A stretch of DNA of 64,000 nt, taken from Polaribacter batillariae (lineage in GTDB: Bacteria > Bacteroidota > Bacteroidia > Flavobacteriales > Flavobacteriaceae). Made by a program: the position numbers and the translations under genes. A model generated the notes under the pieces. That model was not told the DNA's origin. It made no database searches and saw only the letters and a list, made by a program, of their open reading frames with translations. This document shows, piece after piece, positions 43,815-54,344 of the stretch (position 1 is the first letter of the stretch; each line of letters begins with the position of its first letter). The DNA lies in NCBI RefSeq assembly GCF_017498485.1, contig NZ_CP071795.1:3206501-3270500 (forward strand). The letters run 5' to 3'.

Positions 43815-44597
43815 TTAATTTTCTAATTCGATATCAAATAATTGCAAACCAGACGCAGGTGCTATATTTCTCATAAACATTCTGTCGTTATCTGGTTTTA
43901 AAGAAGTTTTAATAAAATTTAAATCGAGGTTTCCTTTCCCCACTTCGAACAAAGTTGCCATTATCAGGCGAATTTGATATCTTAAAAAACCTTTTCCTTT
44001 TATTTTTAAAACGTAGCTCTTTTCAGGAAAAAAATTAGCTGTTAAAATATCATTTTCAACAATTTCACAAGAAGTGATGGTTCTTTTTAGAATTGTATTT
44101 TTAGATGGTTTGGTGCAATATTTATGAAAATAATGCTCGCCTTCAAATAGTTTTGCGGCTTTTATCATTATTTTAATGTCTAAATCTTCTTTTAAAGAAA
44201 CCATAAAAGGTGCAGAAAAAGGATGGCTTTTACCGCCAAAAGCAAAGTAATAATGGTATTCTTTTGTTTTTGGAGCATTTATAATATTGTAACTTCTTTC
44301 TACCTTGTTTATAGAAAGCGCTCTAAAGTCTCCAGAAAAGTTAGCATTTAAAGACTTTAAGAATTCATTTTCTTTAATTTCTTCAAACGTAAAAAGTTGT
44401 AAATAGTAAGAGTTTGCAGATACTTTTGCATCTGTTCTTCCTACTCCAATGGTTTTGTAAGTTCCTTTTTTAATTACAAAAGAAATGGTTTTATCGACCA
44501 TATCATGTAATGTTTTGGCATTTGCCTGCTTTTGCCAACCAGAAAATCGGAATCCTAAAAATTGAAGTTTAATTATATAAGAAAAAGAATATTTCAT
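43815..44597 (-). CDS. truA: tRNA pseudouridine(38-40) synthase TruA
   Basis: 260 residues. IIKLQFLGFRFSGWQKQANAKTLHDMVD at the N-terminus, the catalytic aspartate in VGRTDAKVSANSYYLQL, and IKGKGFLRYQIRLIMATLFEVGKG in the C-terminal half are standard TruA features. Modifies uridines 38-40 in the anticodon arm of tRNAs. Single gene whose upstream region faces the nitrogen operon. Confidence 0.9.
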   Translation of the reverse strand: MKYSFSYIIKLQFLGFRFSGWQKQANAKTLHDMVDKTISFVIKKGTYKTIGVGRTDAKVSANSYYLQLFTFEEIKENEFLKSLNANFSGDFRALSINKVERSYNIINAPKTKEYHYYFAFGGKSHPFSAPFMVSLKEDLDIKIMIKAAKLFEGEHYFHKYCTKPSKNTILKRTITSCEIVENDILTANFFPEKSYVLKIKGKGFLRYQIRLIMATLFEVGKGNLDLNFIKTSLKPDNDRMFMRNIAPASGLQLFDIELEN

Positions 44598-44962
44598 CTT
44601 TCAAAAATACAATAAAACTAAATTTAAATCGCAAACCCCGATTGCTGAAGTTTTATCTTCAAAATTTTAAAATCTTCATTTTTTCTTCATCAAAAACAAA
44701 AGAAAATAAACTTTTTTTTCAAAAAGTGCATTTTTATTGATATCGCAATTTTAAAGTTTGTTTTATGTTTACACCTTCTTTTTAATAGCCTTTAAAATTG
44801 TAAAAATACATTTTTATTAAAATTACCCCTATTTTTTTGAGGGTATAAAATAAAAATACATCATTTTTAAAAATCACACCCCTAAAATTAAAATACTTTT
44901 ATATACATTTGACCCGTTCAATAAAATTTAAAGACAACTAACAATTAAAAAGAACAACTATT
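44598..44962. promoter_or_regulatory. AT-rich regulatory region of the porin-PII-AmtB operon
   Basis: 365 gene-free bases. Two imperfect direct repeats start exactly 50 bases apart, AAAAATACAT...ACCCCT at 44802-44830 and 44852-44883, and a related AAAAAGTGCATTTTTATTGA is at 44721. A -7 element TACATTTG lies at 44904-44911, with no -33 TTTG at the usual spacing, which fits an activator-dependent promoter. Leader about 45 bases. Confidence 0.45.
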
Positions 44963-45952
44963 ATGAAAAAAATCATTTTAACTTTATTAGTAACTACAAG
45001 TTTAGTAGCTACTGCACAAGAAGAAAAAGGTACATTTACAGTTAGTGGAACGGTTGATACTTACTACACAAGTAACCTTAAAGACAATTCATTAGGAAGT
45101 GTTGGTGTGTTGTATGGAGGTAGTGGTGCCGCAAATGGATTTGGTTTAGGAATGGCAAATACTATTTTTTCTTATGAAAAAGGAAAAGCTGGGGTGGTTG
45201 CAGATTTAGCTTATGGGCCAAGAGCGAATGCAGCGAATGCGTATGAAGGCGCAATTAATCAATTATATGCATACTATAAAGCATCAGAAAAAATTACTTT
45301 TACTTTAGGTCAGTTTAATACTTTTTATGGATATGAAGTTATTTCTCCCGCAGGAAACTTTAATTATTCTGTTTCTTACTTGTTTAACGCAGGGCCATTT
45401 TCTCATACAGGTTTAAAAATGGATTATGCAGCTTCAGAAGATTTATCTTTTATGTTAGCGGTTACAAATCCTCATGGTGTTACAGCAGGTGCGAATCCAA
45501 GTACAAATTATCAATTAGGGTTTCAAACGGGTTATAAAGGGCAGTATTTTAACTTTGCTTACGGGGCAGATGGGTTTGGCTTTAACGATGTTTTATACCT
45601 AGATTATACAGGTGGTTTCGATGTATCAGACTCTTTTTATTTAGGAATTAATGCAGCCTATTCTAATTCTAAGGATGCAGATGCTGGTTACCAAGGTGTT
45701 GCTTTATACTTGCAAAATACATTTAGCGATACGTTTTCTTTAGGGTTAAGGCCAGAATATTTTCAAACAACTTCTGGGGCTGGAGATGCAAGTGTAACTG
45801 CGATTACGTTATCAGGGAACATTTCTTTAACAGAAAGCTTAAATCTTATTCCAGAGGTTAGATACGACTCTTCAGACGATATGATTATTCCAGGTTTTCC
45901 AACTCAAGATAGTATGACTGGTGTTACTTTAGCCGCAGTTTACTCATTCTAA
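44963..45952 (+). CDS. Outer-membrane beta-barrel porin (BBP2/OmpL-like)
   Basis: 329 residues: signal peptide (LLVTTSLVATAQ) and alternating amphipathic strands ending in an aromatic terminus (TLAAVYSF), with the central motif ITFTLGQFNTFYGYEVISPAGNFNYSVSYLFNAGPFSHTGLKMDYA typical of the putative porin 2 family. Being 27 bases ahead of the PII gene, it probably provides outer-membrane passage for ammonium or other small nitrogen solutes. Family moderate; substrate inferred. Confidence 0.8.
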   Translation: MKKIILTLLVTTSLVATAQEEKGTFTVSGTVDTYYTSNLKDNSLGSVGVLYGGSGAANGFGLGMANTIFSYEKGKAGVVADLAYGPRANAANAYEGAINQLYAYYKASEKITFTLGQFNTFYGYEVISPAGNFNYSVSYLFNAGPFSHTGLKMDYAASEDLSFMLAVTNPHGVTAGANPSTNYQLGFQTGYKGQYFNFAYGADGFGFNDVLYLDYTGGFDVSDSFYLGINAAYSNSKDADAGYQGVALYLQNTFSDTFSLGLRPEYFQTTSGAGDASVTAITLSGNISLTESLNLIPEVRYDSSDDMIIPGFPTQDSMTGVTLAAVYSF

Positions 45953-45979
45953 TACTCAAACAAATAATATTTATTAATT

Positions 45980-46318
45980 ATGAAAAAAATAGAAGCAATC
46001 ATTAGAAAATCGAAATTTAGTGCAGTAAGAGATGCACTACATGAAGTAGGGGTTAATTTCTTTTCTTATTGGGATGTTACTGGTTTAGGTAACGAACAAG
46101 AAGGACATGTTTATAGAGGAATTAGCTATAGTACAAGCGACATTCAAAGAAGATATATCTCTATTGTTGTGAATGATAATTTCGAAAAAATTACGATCAA
46201 TACAATAATTGAAGCGGCCTCTACAGGAGAAGTTGGCGATGGAAAAATTTTCGTAAGCGACATTATAGATGCTTACAGAATTAGAACTGGAGAAAAAGGA
46301 GGACAAACTTTAAACTAA
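45980..46318 (+). CDS. glnK: Nitrogen regulatory protein P-II (GlnK type)
   Basis: 112 residues. The fold is clear from MKKIEAIIRKSKFSAVRDALHEVGVNFFSYWDVTG, a T-loop EGHVYRGISYSTSD with tyrosines 45 and 50 (the latter at the uridylylation site of enteric PII), and the C-terminal GEVGDGKIFVSDIIDAYRIRTGEKGG that binds ATP and 2-oxoglutarate. It gates the AmtB channel encoded 21 bases downstream. Length normal. Confidence 0.95.
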   Translation: MKKIEAIIRKSKFSAVRDALHEVGVNFFSYWDVTGLGNEQEGHVYRGISYSTSDIQRRYISIVVNDNFEKITINTIIEAASTGEVGDGKIFVSDIIDAYRIRTGEKGGQTLN

Positions 46319-46339
46319 ACTATTACACTATTTTTTATT

Positions 46340-47581
46340 ATGGAATTACTTACAACAAATAATGTATGGATGATGATCTGTACAGCACTGGTTTTCTTTA
46401 TGCATACTGGTTTTGCATTTTTAGAAATTGGTTTAACAAGACAAAAAAACACCATTAATATTTTATTTAAGAACATTTTTATTATTACAGTTGGTTTGCT
46501 ATTGTATGCATTCGTTGGTTTTAACTTAATGTACCCAACTTGGGGTGCTAATGCATCTGGTTATTTAGGAGACTTCGTATTTGGGCTTTCTTCTCCATTA
46601 ACAGCAGAAGGAACATTGGACTTAGCTTATAACGAAGGTTATACTTATTGGACAGACTTCTTATTCCAAGGAATGTTTGCTGCTACAGCTGCAACCATTG
46701 TTTCTGGAGCTGTTGCAGAAAGAATGAAAATAGGACCATTTATGATTTTTACAATCTTGTATGTAGGATTCGTTTACCCAATTGCTGGTTCTTGGAAATG
46801 GGGTGGTGGCTTTTTAGATCAATTATCAACTCCTTTTTACGATTTTGCAGGTTCTACCTTAGTGCACTCTGTTGGTGGTTGGGCTGCCTTAGTGGCAGTT
46901 TGCTTATTGGGTTCTAGAATTGGAAAATTTAAAAACGGAAAAATACAAGCCATTCCTGGTCACAACATTCCATTAGCAACTGCAGGAGTTTTAATTCTTT
47001 GGTTAGGCTGGTTTGGTTTTAACGGAGGTTCTGTTTTATCTGCAGACCCAACATTAACCTCTTTAACCTTAGTAACAACTTGTTTAGCGGCTGCAGCAGG
47101 TGGAGTGGTTGCAGCCCTGGTTTCTACATTTATGTATAAAAATTTAGATTTAACAATGTTTCTAAACGGAATTTTAGGAGGGTTAGTTGGTATTACTGCG
47201 GGTGCAGATCAAATGTCGCCAACAGATGCTATTTTAATTGGAGGAATTGCTGGAGCATTAATTGTATTTGCTGTAAGTTTAATCGATAAATTAAAATTAG
47301 ACGACCCTGTTGGGGCAATTGCTGTTCACTTAGTTTGTGGAATTTGGGGAACCTTAGCTGTTGGAATTTTTGGAAAATTAGCTAGTGGTGCACAATTCTT
47401 AAGTCAGTTAATTGGTGTAGCTTGTTATGCAGTTTTCTGCTTAATAACTTCGTTTATAATTATATTCGCCCTAAAGAAAACCATAGGAATACGTGTTAGC
47501 GAAAAAGAAGAACTAGAAGGTTTAGATGCTCACGAACATGGTATGGATGCATATCCAGACTTTCGTTTAAACGAACATTAA
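46340..47581 (+). CDS. amtB: Ammonium transporter AmtB
   Basis: 413 residues, about 11 membrane segments. Motifs include FFMHTGFAFLEIGLTRQKNT, FQGMFAATAATIVSGAVAERMK, STLVHSVGGWAALV and VGAIAVHLVCGIWGTLAVG, which carry the two pore histidines. The C-terminus is short and acidic. Cotranscribed with the PII gene, followed by a terminator. Confidence 0.95.
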   Translation: MELLTTNNVWMMICTALVFFMHTGFAFLEIGLTRQKNTINILFKNIFIITVGLLLYAFVGFNLMYPTWGANASGYLGDFVFGLSSPLTAEGTLDLAYNEGYTYWTDFLFQGMFAATAATIVSGAVAERMKIGPFMIFTILYVGFVYPIAGSWKWGGGFLDQLSTPFYDFAGSTLVHSVGGWAALVAVCLLGSRIGKFKNGKIQAIPGHNIPLATAGVLILWLGWFGFNGGSVLSADPTLTSLTLVTTCLAAAAGGVVAALVSTFMYKNLDLTMFLNGILGGLVGITAGADQMSPTDAILIGGIAGALIVFAVSLIDKLKLDDPVGAIAVHLVCGIWGTLAVGIFGKLASGAQFLSQLIGVACYAVFCLITSFIIIFALKKTIGIRVSEKEELEGLDAHEHGMDAYPDFRLNEH

Positions 47582-47603
47582 CTCATAAAACACCCCTTAT
47601 TTT

Positions 47604-47633
47604 ACCTGCAAATTTTTTAAAATTTGCAGGTTT
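47604..47633 (+). terminator. Terminator after amtB
   Basis: ACCTGCAAATTTT pairs with AAAATTTGCAGGT around TT. A C-rich then T-rich tail follows. Confidence 0.8.
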
Positions 47634-47794
47634 CCCCTTTTTTATGAATATCACAATATAATATCATTTAATTATTATTACTGAATTATTTCTAGTGAAT
47701 TTTTATTTTCATCATAAAAATTATATTAAAAGCTCATAAACAGTACTTTTTTCTCAATAAAAAATATAAATTAGCAGATATAATTTATTATAAT

Positions 47795-50700
47795 ATGGAG
47801 AAACAAGGCTTATATTTACCCGAATTTGAACACGAAAATTGCGGTGCAGGATTTATCTGTAATTTAAATGGAGAAAAGACAAATCAAATTATACACGATG
47901 CTTTAGAAATTCTAGTAAAACTAGAACATAGAGGAGGTGTTAGTTCTGATGGAAAAACAGGAGATGGGGCTGGTTTATTAATCGATATTCCTCACAAATA
48001 TTTTAAAAGAGTTTGTGATTTCTCGCTTCCTGAACAAAGAGAATATGCTGTTGGAATGGTTTTTTTACCAAAAGCAAAAAACCAATATAATTTTTGTAAA
48101 TCTACTTTCGAAAATCAAATAAAAGCACAGGGGCTTTCTATCCTAGGGTGGAGAAATGTTCCTGTAGATTCTACCCAACTAGGACCAATTGCATTGGCTT
48201 CCGAACCCAATATCGAGCAAATTTTTGTTGGTAAAAACGAAGAAGATTTAGACGAAGCGACCTTTAAAGCAAAACTGTATGCTGCTCGTAAAATAGCAGA
48301 ACATAAAATAAGAAAGTCTAAAACTTCCGAAAGTCATTATTTTTACGTTTCAAGCTTGTCTATAACCACTATTATCTATAAAGGTATTATTATGCCTGAA
48401 GATATTGGGCTGTATTATAAAGACCTCCAAGAATTAGATTTGGTTACTCGTTTGGCGTTGGTGCACCAACGTTTTTCAACCAATACAATGCCAACTTGGG
48501 AGTTGGCACAACCATTTAGACACATGTGTCAGAATGGAGAAATTAATACCTTACGTGGTAATGTAAGTAGAATGCGTGTGCGAGAAGAAATCATGAAAAG
48601 TGATGTTTTTGGGCCACAAATCGAAGAATTATTCCCAATTATTTTACCAGGAAAATCAGATTCTGCTTCTATGGATATGGTAGTAGAATTACTAACGCAC
48701 ACAGGACGTTCTTTACCAGAAATTATGATGATGATGATTCCTGAAGCGTGGGAAAAACACAAAACAATGTCTAAAGAGCGTAAAGCTTTTTACGAATACA
48801 ATAGTTGTATTATGGAACCTTGGGACGGCCCAGCATCTGTACCATTTACAGACGGAGATTACATTGGAGCATTACTCGATAGAAATGGTTTAAGACCTTC
48901 AAGATATACCGTTACAAAAAGTGGAAAGTTAATTATGTCATCTGAAATTGGTGTGGTTAACATCGCTCCAGAAGACGTAAAAAAACACGGTAGATTAGAG
49001 CCAGGGAAAATGTTCTTGGTGGACATGAATGAGGGTAGAATTATTGAAGATGAAGAAATAAAAGCAAAAATTGTTTTAGAAAGACCTTACCAAGAATGGC
49101 TAGATAAAACGCGTTTGCATTTAAAAGATGTACCTTATACTGGAGATACTTGCCCAATTGAAACCATAGATATTAAAACACGCCAACGTTTGTTTAATTA
49201 TACTTTTGAAGATATTCAAGAAGTAATTACGCCAATGGCACAAGTTGGTAAAGAGGCGTTAGGTTCTATGGGAATTGATACTCCTTTGGCAGTTTTATCT
49301 GACAGGCCACAATTAATTTCTAACTATTTTAAACAACTATTTGCACAGGTTACAAACCCACCTTTAGATGGTATTCGCGAAGAAATTGTAACAGATATCA
49401 GTTTAAACCTAGGAAAAGATAGAAATATTTTTAGCATTACAGAAAGACAGTGTAGAAAATTAAATATTAAAAACCCTGTGATTTCTAATGCCGATTTAGA
49501 AAAAATTAGAAGTATAAATATTGAAAGTTTTAAAGCAACCACCATAAATATTTTATATCCAAAAGCAAAAGGATTAAATGGGCTGGAAGATGCTTTAGAT
49601 AATATTGTTATTCAAGTTGAAAAAGCAATTGAAAATAAGAATAACATCATCATTCTTTCAGACAGAGGTGTCAATCAAGAATTTGCCCCAATTCCTGCTT
49701 TGTTAGCGTGTTCTTTTGTAAACCATCAATTAAATCGTTTAAGAAAACGTTCTTTTTTCGATATCATTATAGAGTCAGCAGAACCTCGTGAACCTCATCA
49801 TTTTGCAACTTTATTTGGTTATGGAGCAAGTGCCATCAACCCTTATATGGTAAACGAAATTATTAGAGCACAAGTAAAAGAAGGCTTTATTGTTGGTATG
49901 GACGAACAAAAAGCCGTAGATAATTTCAATAAAGCAATTGGAAAAGGAATCTTAAAAGTGATGAACAAAATCGGAATCTCGACTTTACATTCGTATAGAG
50001 GTTCTCAAATTTTCGAAATTGTTGGTTTTAATTCACAGTTTGTAGAAAAATACTTTCCATACACAGCTTCAAGAATCGAAGGGATTGGTTTATATGAAAT
50101 TGAAAAAGAAATAGATCAACGTTACAAACAAGCATATCCAGACAATCAAATTGATAAAAATTTAGGTTTAAATATTGGTGGAGATTACAGATGGAGAAGA
50201 AATGGAGAACGTCATTTATTCAACCCAACTACCGTAGCAAAATTACAACAAGCGGTTCGTTTAAGCGATCAAGCAAGTTACGATGTGTATTCTAAAGCCA
50301 TTAACGAGCAAGCCGAAAATTTAATGACCATTCGTGGTTTATTTCAGTTCGATAATTTAGATCCAATTCCTTTAGAAGAAGTAGAACCCTGGACAGAAAT
50401 TGTAAAACGCTTTAAAACAGGTGCCATGTCTTATGGATCAATTTCTAGAGAAGCGCACGAAAATTTAGCCATTGCAATGAACAGAATTGGTGGAAAATCT
50501 AATTCTGGTGAAGGCGGTGAAGATAGAAAACGTTTTCAAAAAGACATCAATGGAGATAGTAGAAACTCGGCAATAAAACAAGTGGCTTCTGGTAGATTTG
50601 GTGTGACCTCTCACTATTTAACGAATGCTAGAGAAATTCAAATTAAAATGGCACAAGGTGCAAAACCTGGTGAAGGTGGTCAATTACCTGGTTATAAAGT

Positions 50701-52309
50701 GTTGCCTTGGATTGCAAATGCAAGAAACTCAACGCCTTTTGTAGGTTTAATTTCTCCTCCTCCACATCACGATATTTATTCAATTGAAGATTTAGCTCAA
50801 TTAATTTACGATTTAAAAAATGCAAATCGTGAAGCGAGAATTAATGTAAAATTAGTTTCTGAAGTTGGTGTTGGAACCATTGCTGCTGGTGTTGCAAAAG
50901 CAAAAGCAGATGTTGTTTTAATTGCTGGTTACGATGGGGGTACTGGAGCTTCTCCTTTAACATCATTAAAACACGCAGGTTTGCCTTGGGAGCTTGGTTT
51001 GTCTGAAGCACAACAAACTTTGGTGATGAATAACTTAAGAAGTAGAATTGTGGTAGAATGCGATGGGCAATTAAAAACCGGTAGAGATGTTGCAATTGCA
51101 GCCTTATTAGGGGCAGAAGAATTTGGTTTTGCAACAGCTCCTTTAGTCGCTTCTGGTTGTATTATGATGCGTAAATGCCACCTAAATACCTGTCCAGTTG
51201 GTATTGCCACTCAAGATAAAGAGTTGCGCAAAAACTTTAAAGGAACCCCAGAACATGTTATTAATTTCTTCTATTATATTGCTGAAGAATTAAGAAAAAT
51301 AATGGCAGAACTTGGTTTTAGAACTGTAGCCGAAATGGTGGGGCAAACGCATAAAATTAATGCGAATAGAGCCATAAAACACTACAAAGCAAAAGGATTA
51401 GATTTGTCTAGTATTTTGCACAGACCAATGGGGTACGATCATCTTCCCGTAAGAAACACAGAACAGCAAGATCATAATTTAGATGAAGTTTTAGACTTTA
51501 CTATTTTAAAAGATTCACATAGAGCTTTATATCGTAAAGAAAAAATGAATCTTTCGTACTCTATAAAAAATACAGATCGAACAGTTGGAGCAATTGTTAG
51601 TAACGAAATTTCTAAAATTTATGGGCATTTAGGTTTACCTGAAGATACATTAAATGTTAATTTCACAGGTTCTGCAGGGCAAAGTTTTGGAGCTTTTGGG
51701 GCACATGGTTTAACATTTACTTTAAGTGGTAATACAAATGATTATTTAGGAAAAGGATTGTCTGGAGCCAAATTAATTGTTAAAAAACCAGCAGAAGCAG
51801 ATTTTATTGCAGAAAACAATATCATTGTAGGAAATGTTTGTTTGTTTGGAGCTATCGAAGGCGAAGCCTACATAAACGGAATCGCAGGAGAACGTTTTGC
51901 GGTTCGAAATTCGGGTGCAAAAACAGTTGTAGAAGGTGTTGGAGACCACTGTTGTGAATACATGACTGGTGGAAAAGTAATTGTTTTAGGAAAAACGGGA
52001 AGAAATTTTGCTGCTGGAATGAGTGGAGGAATTGCTTATGTATATGATCCTGAAAACAAATTTGTAAATGGTCTTTGCAATACAGAAACCATCGAATTCG
52101 AAGAAGTTTCAGACATCGATGCATTAGACTTAAAAACAACCATAGAAAAACACGTTTTATATACAAATAGTAAAAAAGGTGCTACTTTATTGGCAAATTG
52201 GGATACAAGTTTAAAAAACTTTGTAAAAGTAATGCCAATAGAATATAAAAAAGCACTAAAACGTTTAGAAACAGAAGAACCAATGTTCGAAGAATTAACA
52301 AAAGCATAA
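47795..52309 (+). CDS. gltB: Glutamate synthase large subunit
   Basis: 1504 residues, full length. N-terminal glutamine amidotransferase begins at the nucleophile Cys16 in [12 protein letters not shown] (the residues before it are normally removed). Further motifs: [21 protein letters not shown], the FMN domain [47 protein letters not shown], the 3Fe-4S cysteines in [19 protein letters not shown], and the C-terminal beta-helix domain GXXG repeats ([12 protein letters not shown]...). Converts glutamine and 2-oxoglutarate to two glutamates. Confidence 0.97.
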   Translation: MEKQGLYLPEFEHENCGAGFICNLNGEKTNQIIHDALEILVKLEHRGGVSSDGKTGDGAGLLIDIPHKYFKRVCDFSLPEQREYAVGMVFLPKAKNQYNFCKSTFENQIKAQGLSILGWRNVPVDSTQLGPIALASEPNIEQIFVGKNEEDLDEATFKAKLYAARKIAEHKIRKSKTSESHYFYVSSLSITTIIYKGIIMPEDIGLYYKDLQELDLVTRLALVHQRFSTNTMPTWELAQPFRHMCQNGEINTLRGNVSRMRVREEIMKSDVFGPQIEELFPIILPGKSDSASMDMVVELLTHTGRSLPEIMMMMIPEAWEKHKTMSKERKAFYEYNSCIMEPWDGPASVPFTDGDYIGALLDRNGLRPSRYTVTKSGKLIMSSEIGVVNIAPEDVKKHGRLEPGKMFLVDMNEGRIIEDEEIKAKIVLERPYQEWLDKTRLHLKDVPYTGDTCPIETIDIKTRQRLFNYTFEDIQEVITPMAQVGKEALGSMGIDTPLAVLSDRPQLISNYFKQLFAQVTNPPLDGIREEIVTDISLNLGKDRNIFSITERQCRKLNIKNPVISNADLEKIRSINIESFKATTINILYPKAKGLNGLEDALDNIVIQVEKAIENKNNIIILSDRGVNQEFAPIPALLACSFVNHQLNRLRKRSFFDIIIESAEPREPHHFATLFGYGASAINPYMVNEIIRAQVKEGFIVGMDEQKAVDNFNKAIGKGILKVMNKIGISTLHSYRGSQIFEIVGFNSQFVEKYFPYTASRIEGIGLYEIEKEIDQRYKQAYPDNQIDKNLGLNIGGDYRWRRNGERHLFNPTTVAKLQQAVRLSDQASYDVYSKAINEQAENLMTIRGLFQFDNLDPIPLEEVEPWTEIVKRFKTGAMSYGSISREAHENLAIAMNRIGGKSNSGEGGEDRKRFQKDINGDSRNSAIKQVASGRFGVTSHYLTNAREIQIKMAQGAKPGEGGQLPGYKVLPWIANARNSTPFVGLISPPPHHDIYSIEDLAQLIYDLKNANREARINVKLVSEVGVGTIAAGVAKAKADVVLIAGYDGGTGASPLTSLKHAGLPWELGLSEAQQTLVMNNLRSRIVVECDGQLKTGRDVAIAALLGAEEFGFATAPLVASGCIMMRKCHLNTCPVGIATQDKELRKNFKGTPEHVINFFYYIAEELRKIMAELGFRTVAEMVGQTHKINANRAIKHYKAKGLDLSSILHRPMGYDHLPVRNTEQQDHNLDEVLDFTILKDSHRALYRKEKMNLSYSIKNTDRTVGAIVSNEISKIYGHLGLPEDTLNVNFTGSAGQSFGAFGAHGLTFTLSGNTNDYLGKGLSGAKLIVKKPAEADFIAENNIIVGNVCLFGAIEGEAYINGIAGERFAVRNSGAKTVVEGVGDHCCEYMTGGKVIVLGKTGRNFAAGMSGGIAYVYDPENKFVNGLCNTETIEFEEVSDIDALDLKTTIEKHVLYTNSKKGATLLANWDTSLKNFVKVMPIEYKKALKRLETEEPMFEELTKA

Positions 52310-52313
52310 TGTC

Positions 52314-53777
52314 ATGGGAAAAGTAACAGGATTTAAAGAATTTGAAAGACAAGATGAAAAATACATTTCTGTAAAAGATCGTATAAAGCATTACAAAGAA
52401 TTTACAGTTCCTCTTTCAGAAAAAGAATTAACAAAGCAAGGTTCACGTTGTATGGATTGTGGTATTCCCTTTTGCCATAGTGGCTGTCCGTTAGGAAATC
52501 TAATTCCAGATTTTAATCATATGGTACATCAAGGTGAATGGAAAAAAGCTTCTTGGATTCTACATTCAACAAACAATTTTCCTGAATTTACAGGTCGTTT
52601 ATGTCCTGCTCCGTGCGAAAAATCATGTGTATTAGGTATTATTGAAGACCCAGTATCTATTGAAAATATCGAGAAAAACATTGTAGAACGTGCTTTTAAA
52701 GAAGGATGGATTAAGCCACAGCCTCCAAAAACAAGAACTGGAAAAACAGTTGCTATTGTAGGCTCTGGTCCTGCTGGTTTAGCGGCTGCACAACAATTAA
52801 ACAGAGCGGGTCATACAGTTACGGTTTTCGAAAGAGACGACGAAGTTGGCGGGTTACTACGATATGGAATTCCGAATTTTAAAATGGAAAAAGAAATTAT
52901 CGATAGAAGAATTGCTATTTTAGAAGCAGAAGGAATTACTTTTAAAACCAATGTAAATGTAGGCGTTAATTACAATATCGAAAAATTAAAAAGTTTCGAT
53001 GCTGTAGTTTTATGTGGGGGTGCAACAGAAAGAAGAAGTTTACCAACTCCAGGAATAGATGCAGATGGCGTTGTACAAGCAATGGATTTTTTAACACAGC
53101 AAACAAAAGTTTTATTTGGCAAAGAAGTAAAAGACCAAGTGATGGCTACAGGTAAAAATGTAATTGTAATTGGTGGTGGAGACACAGGTTCAGACTGTAT
53201 TGGAACTTCAAACAGGCAAGGAGCAAAGTCTGTCGTTAATTTCGAAATTATGCCAAAACCTCCTGGACACCGTTCTCCAACAACTCCTTGGCCTTTTTGG
53301 CCTTTACAGTTAAAAACTTCCTCTTCTCACGAAGAAGGTGTAGAACGTAATTGGTTAATTAACACCAAAGAATTTGTAACCGATGAAAATGGAAAATTAA
53401 CTGCATTAAAAACAGTAAATGTTGAGTGGAAAATGGTTCCAGGACAAAGACCACAATTAATAGAAATTAAAGGTACAGAAAAAACTTGGCCATGTGATTT
53501 GGCACTATTAGCCCTTGGTTTTACAGGTCCAGAAAGCACTTTAGCAGATCAATTAGGGATAGATAAAGATGCTCGTTCGAATTACAAAGCAGAATATGGA
53601 AAATATCAAACAAATGTTTCTAACATTTTTACAGCTGGTGATATGAGGCGAGGGCAATCTTTAATTGTTTGGGCAATCTCCGAAGGTAGAGAAGCTGCAA
53701 GACAAGTAGATATTTATTTAATGGGTAAATCAGAATTACCATCTAAAGATGTTTCTGGAGATTTGGTAGCTATGTAA
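52314..53777 (+). CDS. gltD: Glutamate synthase small subunit
   Basis: 487 residues. The N-terminal 4Fe-4S motifs CMDCGIPFCHSGCPLGNLIPDF and CPAPCEKSCVLG are followed by FAD motif VAIVGSGPAGLAAAQQLNRAGH and NADPH motif VIVIGGGDTGSDCIGTSNRQGA. It supplies electrons from NADPH to GltB. The start is 4 bases after the gltB stop. Together with PII and AmtB it completes a nitrogen-assimilation block, though glutamine synthetase is absent here. Confidence 0.97.
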   Translation: MGKVTGFKEFERQDEKYISVKDRIKHYKEFTVPLSEKELTKQGSRCMDCGIPFCHSGCPLGNLIPDFNHMVHQGEWKKASWILHSTNNFPEFTGRLCPAPCEKSCVLGIIEDPVSIENIEKNIVERAFKEGWIKPQPPKTRTGKTVAIVGSGPAGLAAAQQLNRAGHTVTVFERDDEVGGLLRYGIPNFKMEKEIIDRRIAILEAEGITFKTNVNVGVNYNIEKLKSFDAVVLCGGATERRSLPTPGIDADGVVQAMDFLTQQTKVLFGKEVKDQVMATGKNVIVIGGGDTGSDCIGTSNRQGAKSVVNFEIMPKPPGHRSPTTPWPFWPLQLKTSSSHEEGVERNWLINTKEFVTDENGKLTALKTVNVEWKMVPGQRPQLIEIKGTEKTWPCDLALLALGFTGPESTLADQLGIDKDARSNYKAEYGKYQTNVSNIFTAGDMRRGQSLIVWAISEGREAARQVDIYLMGKSELPSKDVSGDLVAM

Positions 53778-53831
53778 TTCAAGAACTACTATTATATATT
53801 GTGTAGTTTAGTCTAAATGCCTTTTTCGAAT

Positions 53832-53970
53832 AAAAGAAGCTGTCACAAAAGTAAATTTTACTGTCGTTTTGAGTGAAGTTGAAAAGTCTAAAATACTAAT
53901 ATTCAATAAATAAGATTTTTCTGTTAGCGTAGAAATGACAAATTTTAATACTTTTGAGACAGCTTCTTTT
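53832..53970. mobile_element. MITE-like element with 22-bp inverted ends
   Basis: Left arm 53832-53853 and right arm 53949-53970 are inverted repeats matching at 21 of 22 positions, centred on GAAGCTGTC/GACAGCTTC. The 95-base interior contains another imperfect dyad of the TGTCGTTTTGAGTGAAGT type, related to the palindromic repeats elsewhere. No coding capacity; a minus-strand open frame over it is a shadow. Confidence 0.6.
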
Positions 53971-54092
53971 TGTTTACAAAACTGAGTAATAAAAATCAAA
54001 TTTTTGTAATTCACGCATAATTTTTGGAACTGCTCCTGTACATTTCTTAAATTTCTAAGTATCTTTCCAGCGAAACTAAAAATTAATAAAAT

Positions 54093-54344
54093 TTGAGTGT
54101 ATTTGAAATTATAGGTTGGATTGGATCTGCGCTTTTTATTGTCTCGTATTTTCTACTAAGTACAAATAAATTGAAAGCAGACAATATTCCGTATCAATTA
54201 ATGAATATATTAGGCGGTTTATGCCTTGTAATTTCGGCATATAGCACAAAAGACAATCCAAATTTATTTACAAATCTTGTTTGGATGTTTATAGGCCTTT
54301 TCGCTGTCGTACAAATCGTAAAGAAAAGGGCTAAGAAAAACTAA
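54093..54344 (+). CDS. CBU_0592-like small membrane protein
   Basis: 83 residues with three membrane segments: IIGWIGSALFIVSYFLLSTNKLKADNIPYQLMNILGGLCLVISAYSTKDNPNLFTNLVWMFIGLFAVVQIV fits the CBU_0592 domain. The only in-frame start that keeps the first helix is TTG at 54093 (TTG AGT GTA TTT); the first ATG would remove the first segment and loop. Ends 4 bases into the TetR gene on the other strand. Function unknown. Confidence 0.72.
   Translation: MSVFEIIGWIGSALFIVSYFLLSTNKLKADNIPYQLMNILGGLCLVISAYSTKDNPNLFTNLVWMFIGLFAVVQIVKKRAKKN

Noticed and set aside
50841..51210. Overlapping minus-strand frames inside gltB
   Set aside because: gltB is intact and strongly conserved here; the antisense frames are Leu/Gln-rich shadows.
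53808..54014. 68-codon minus-strand open frame after gltD
   Set aside because: It covers the MITE-like inverted repeat and shows no protein character.
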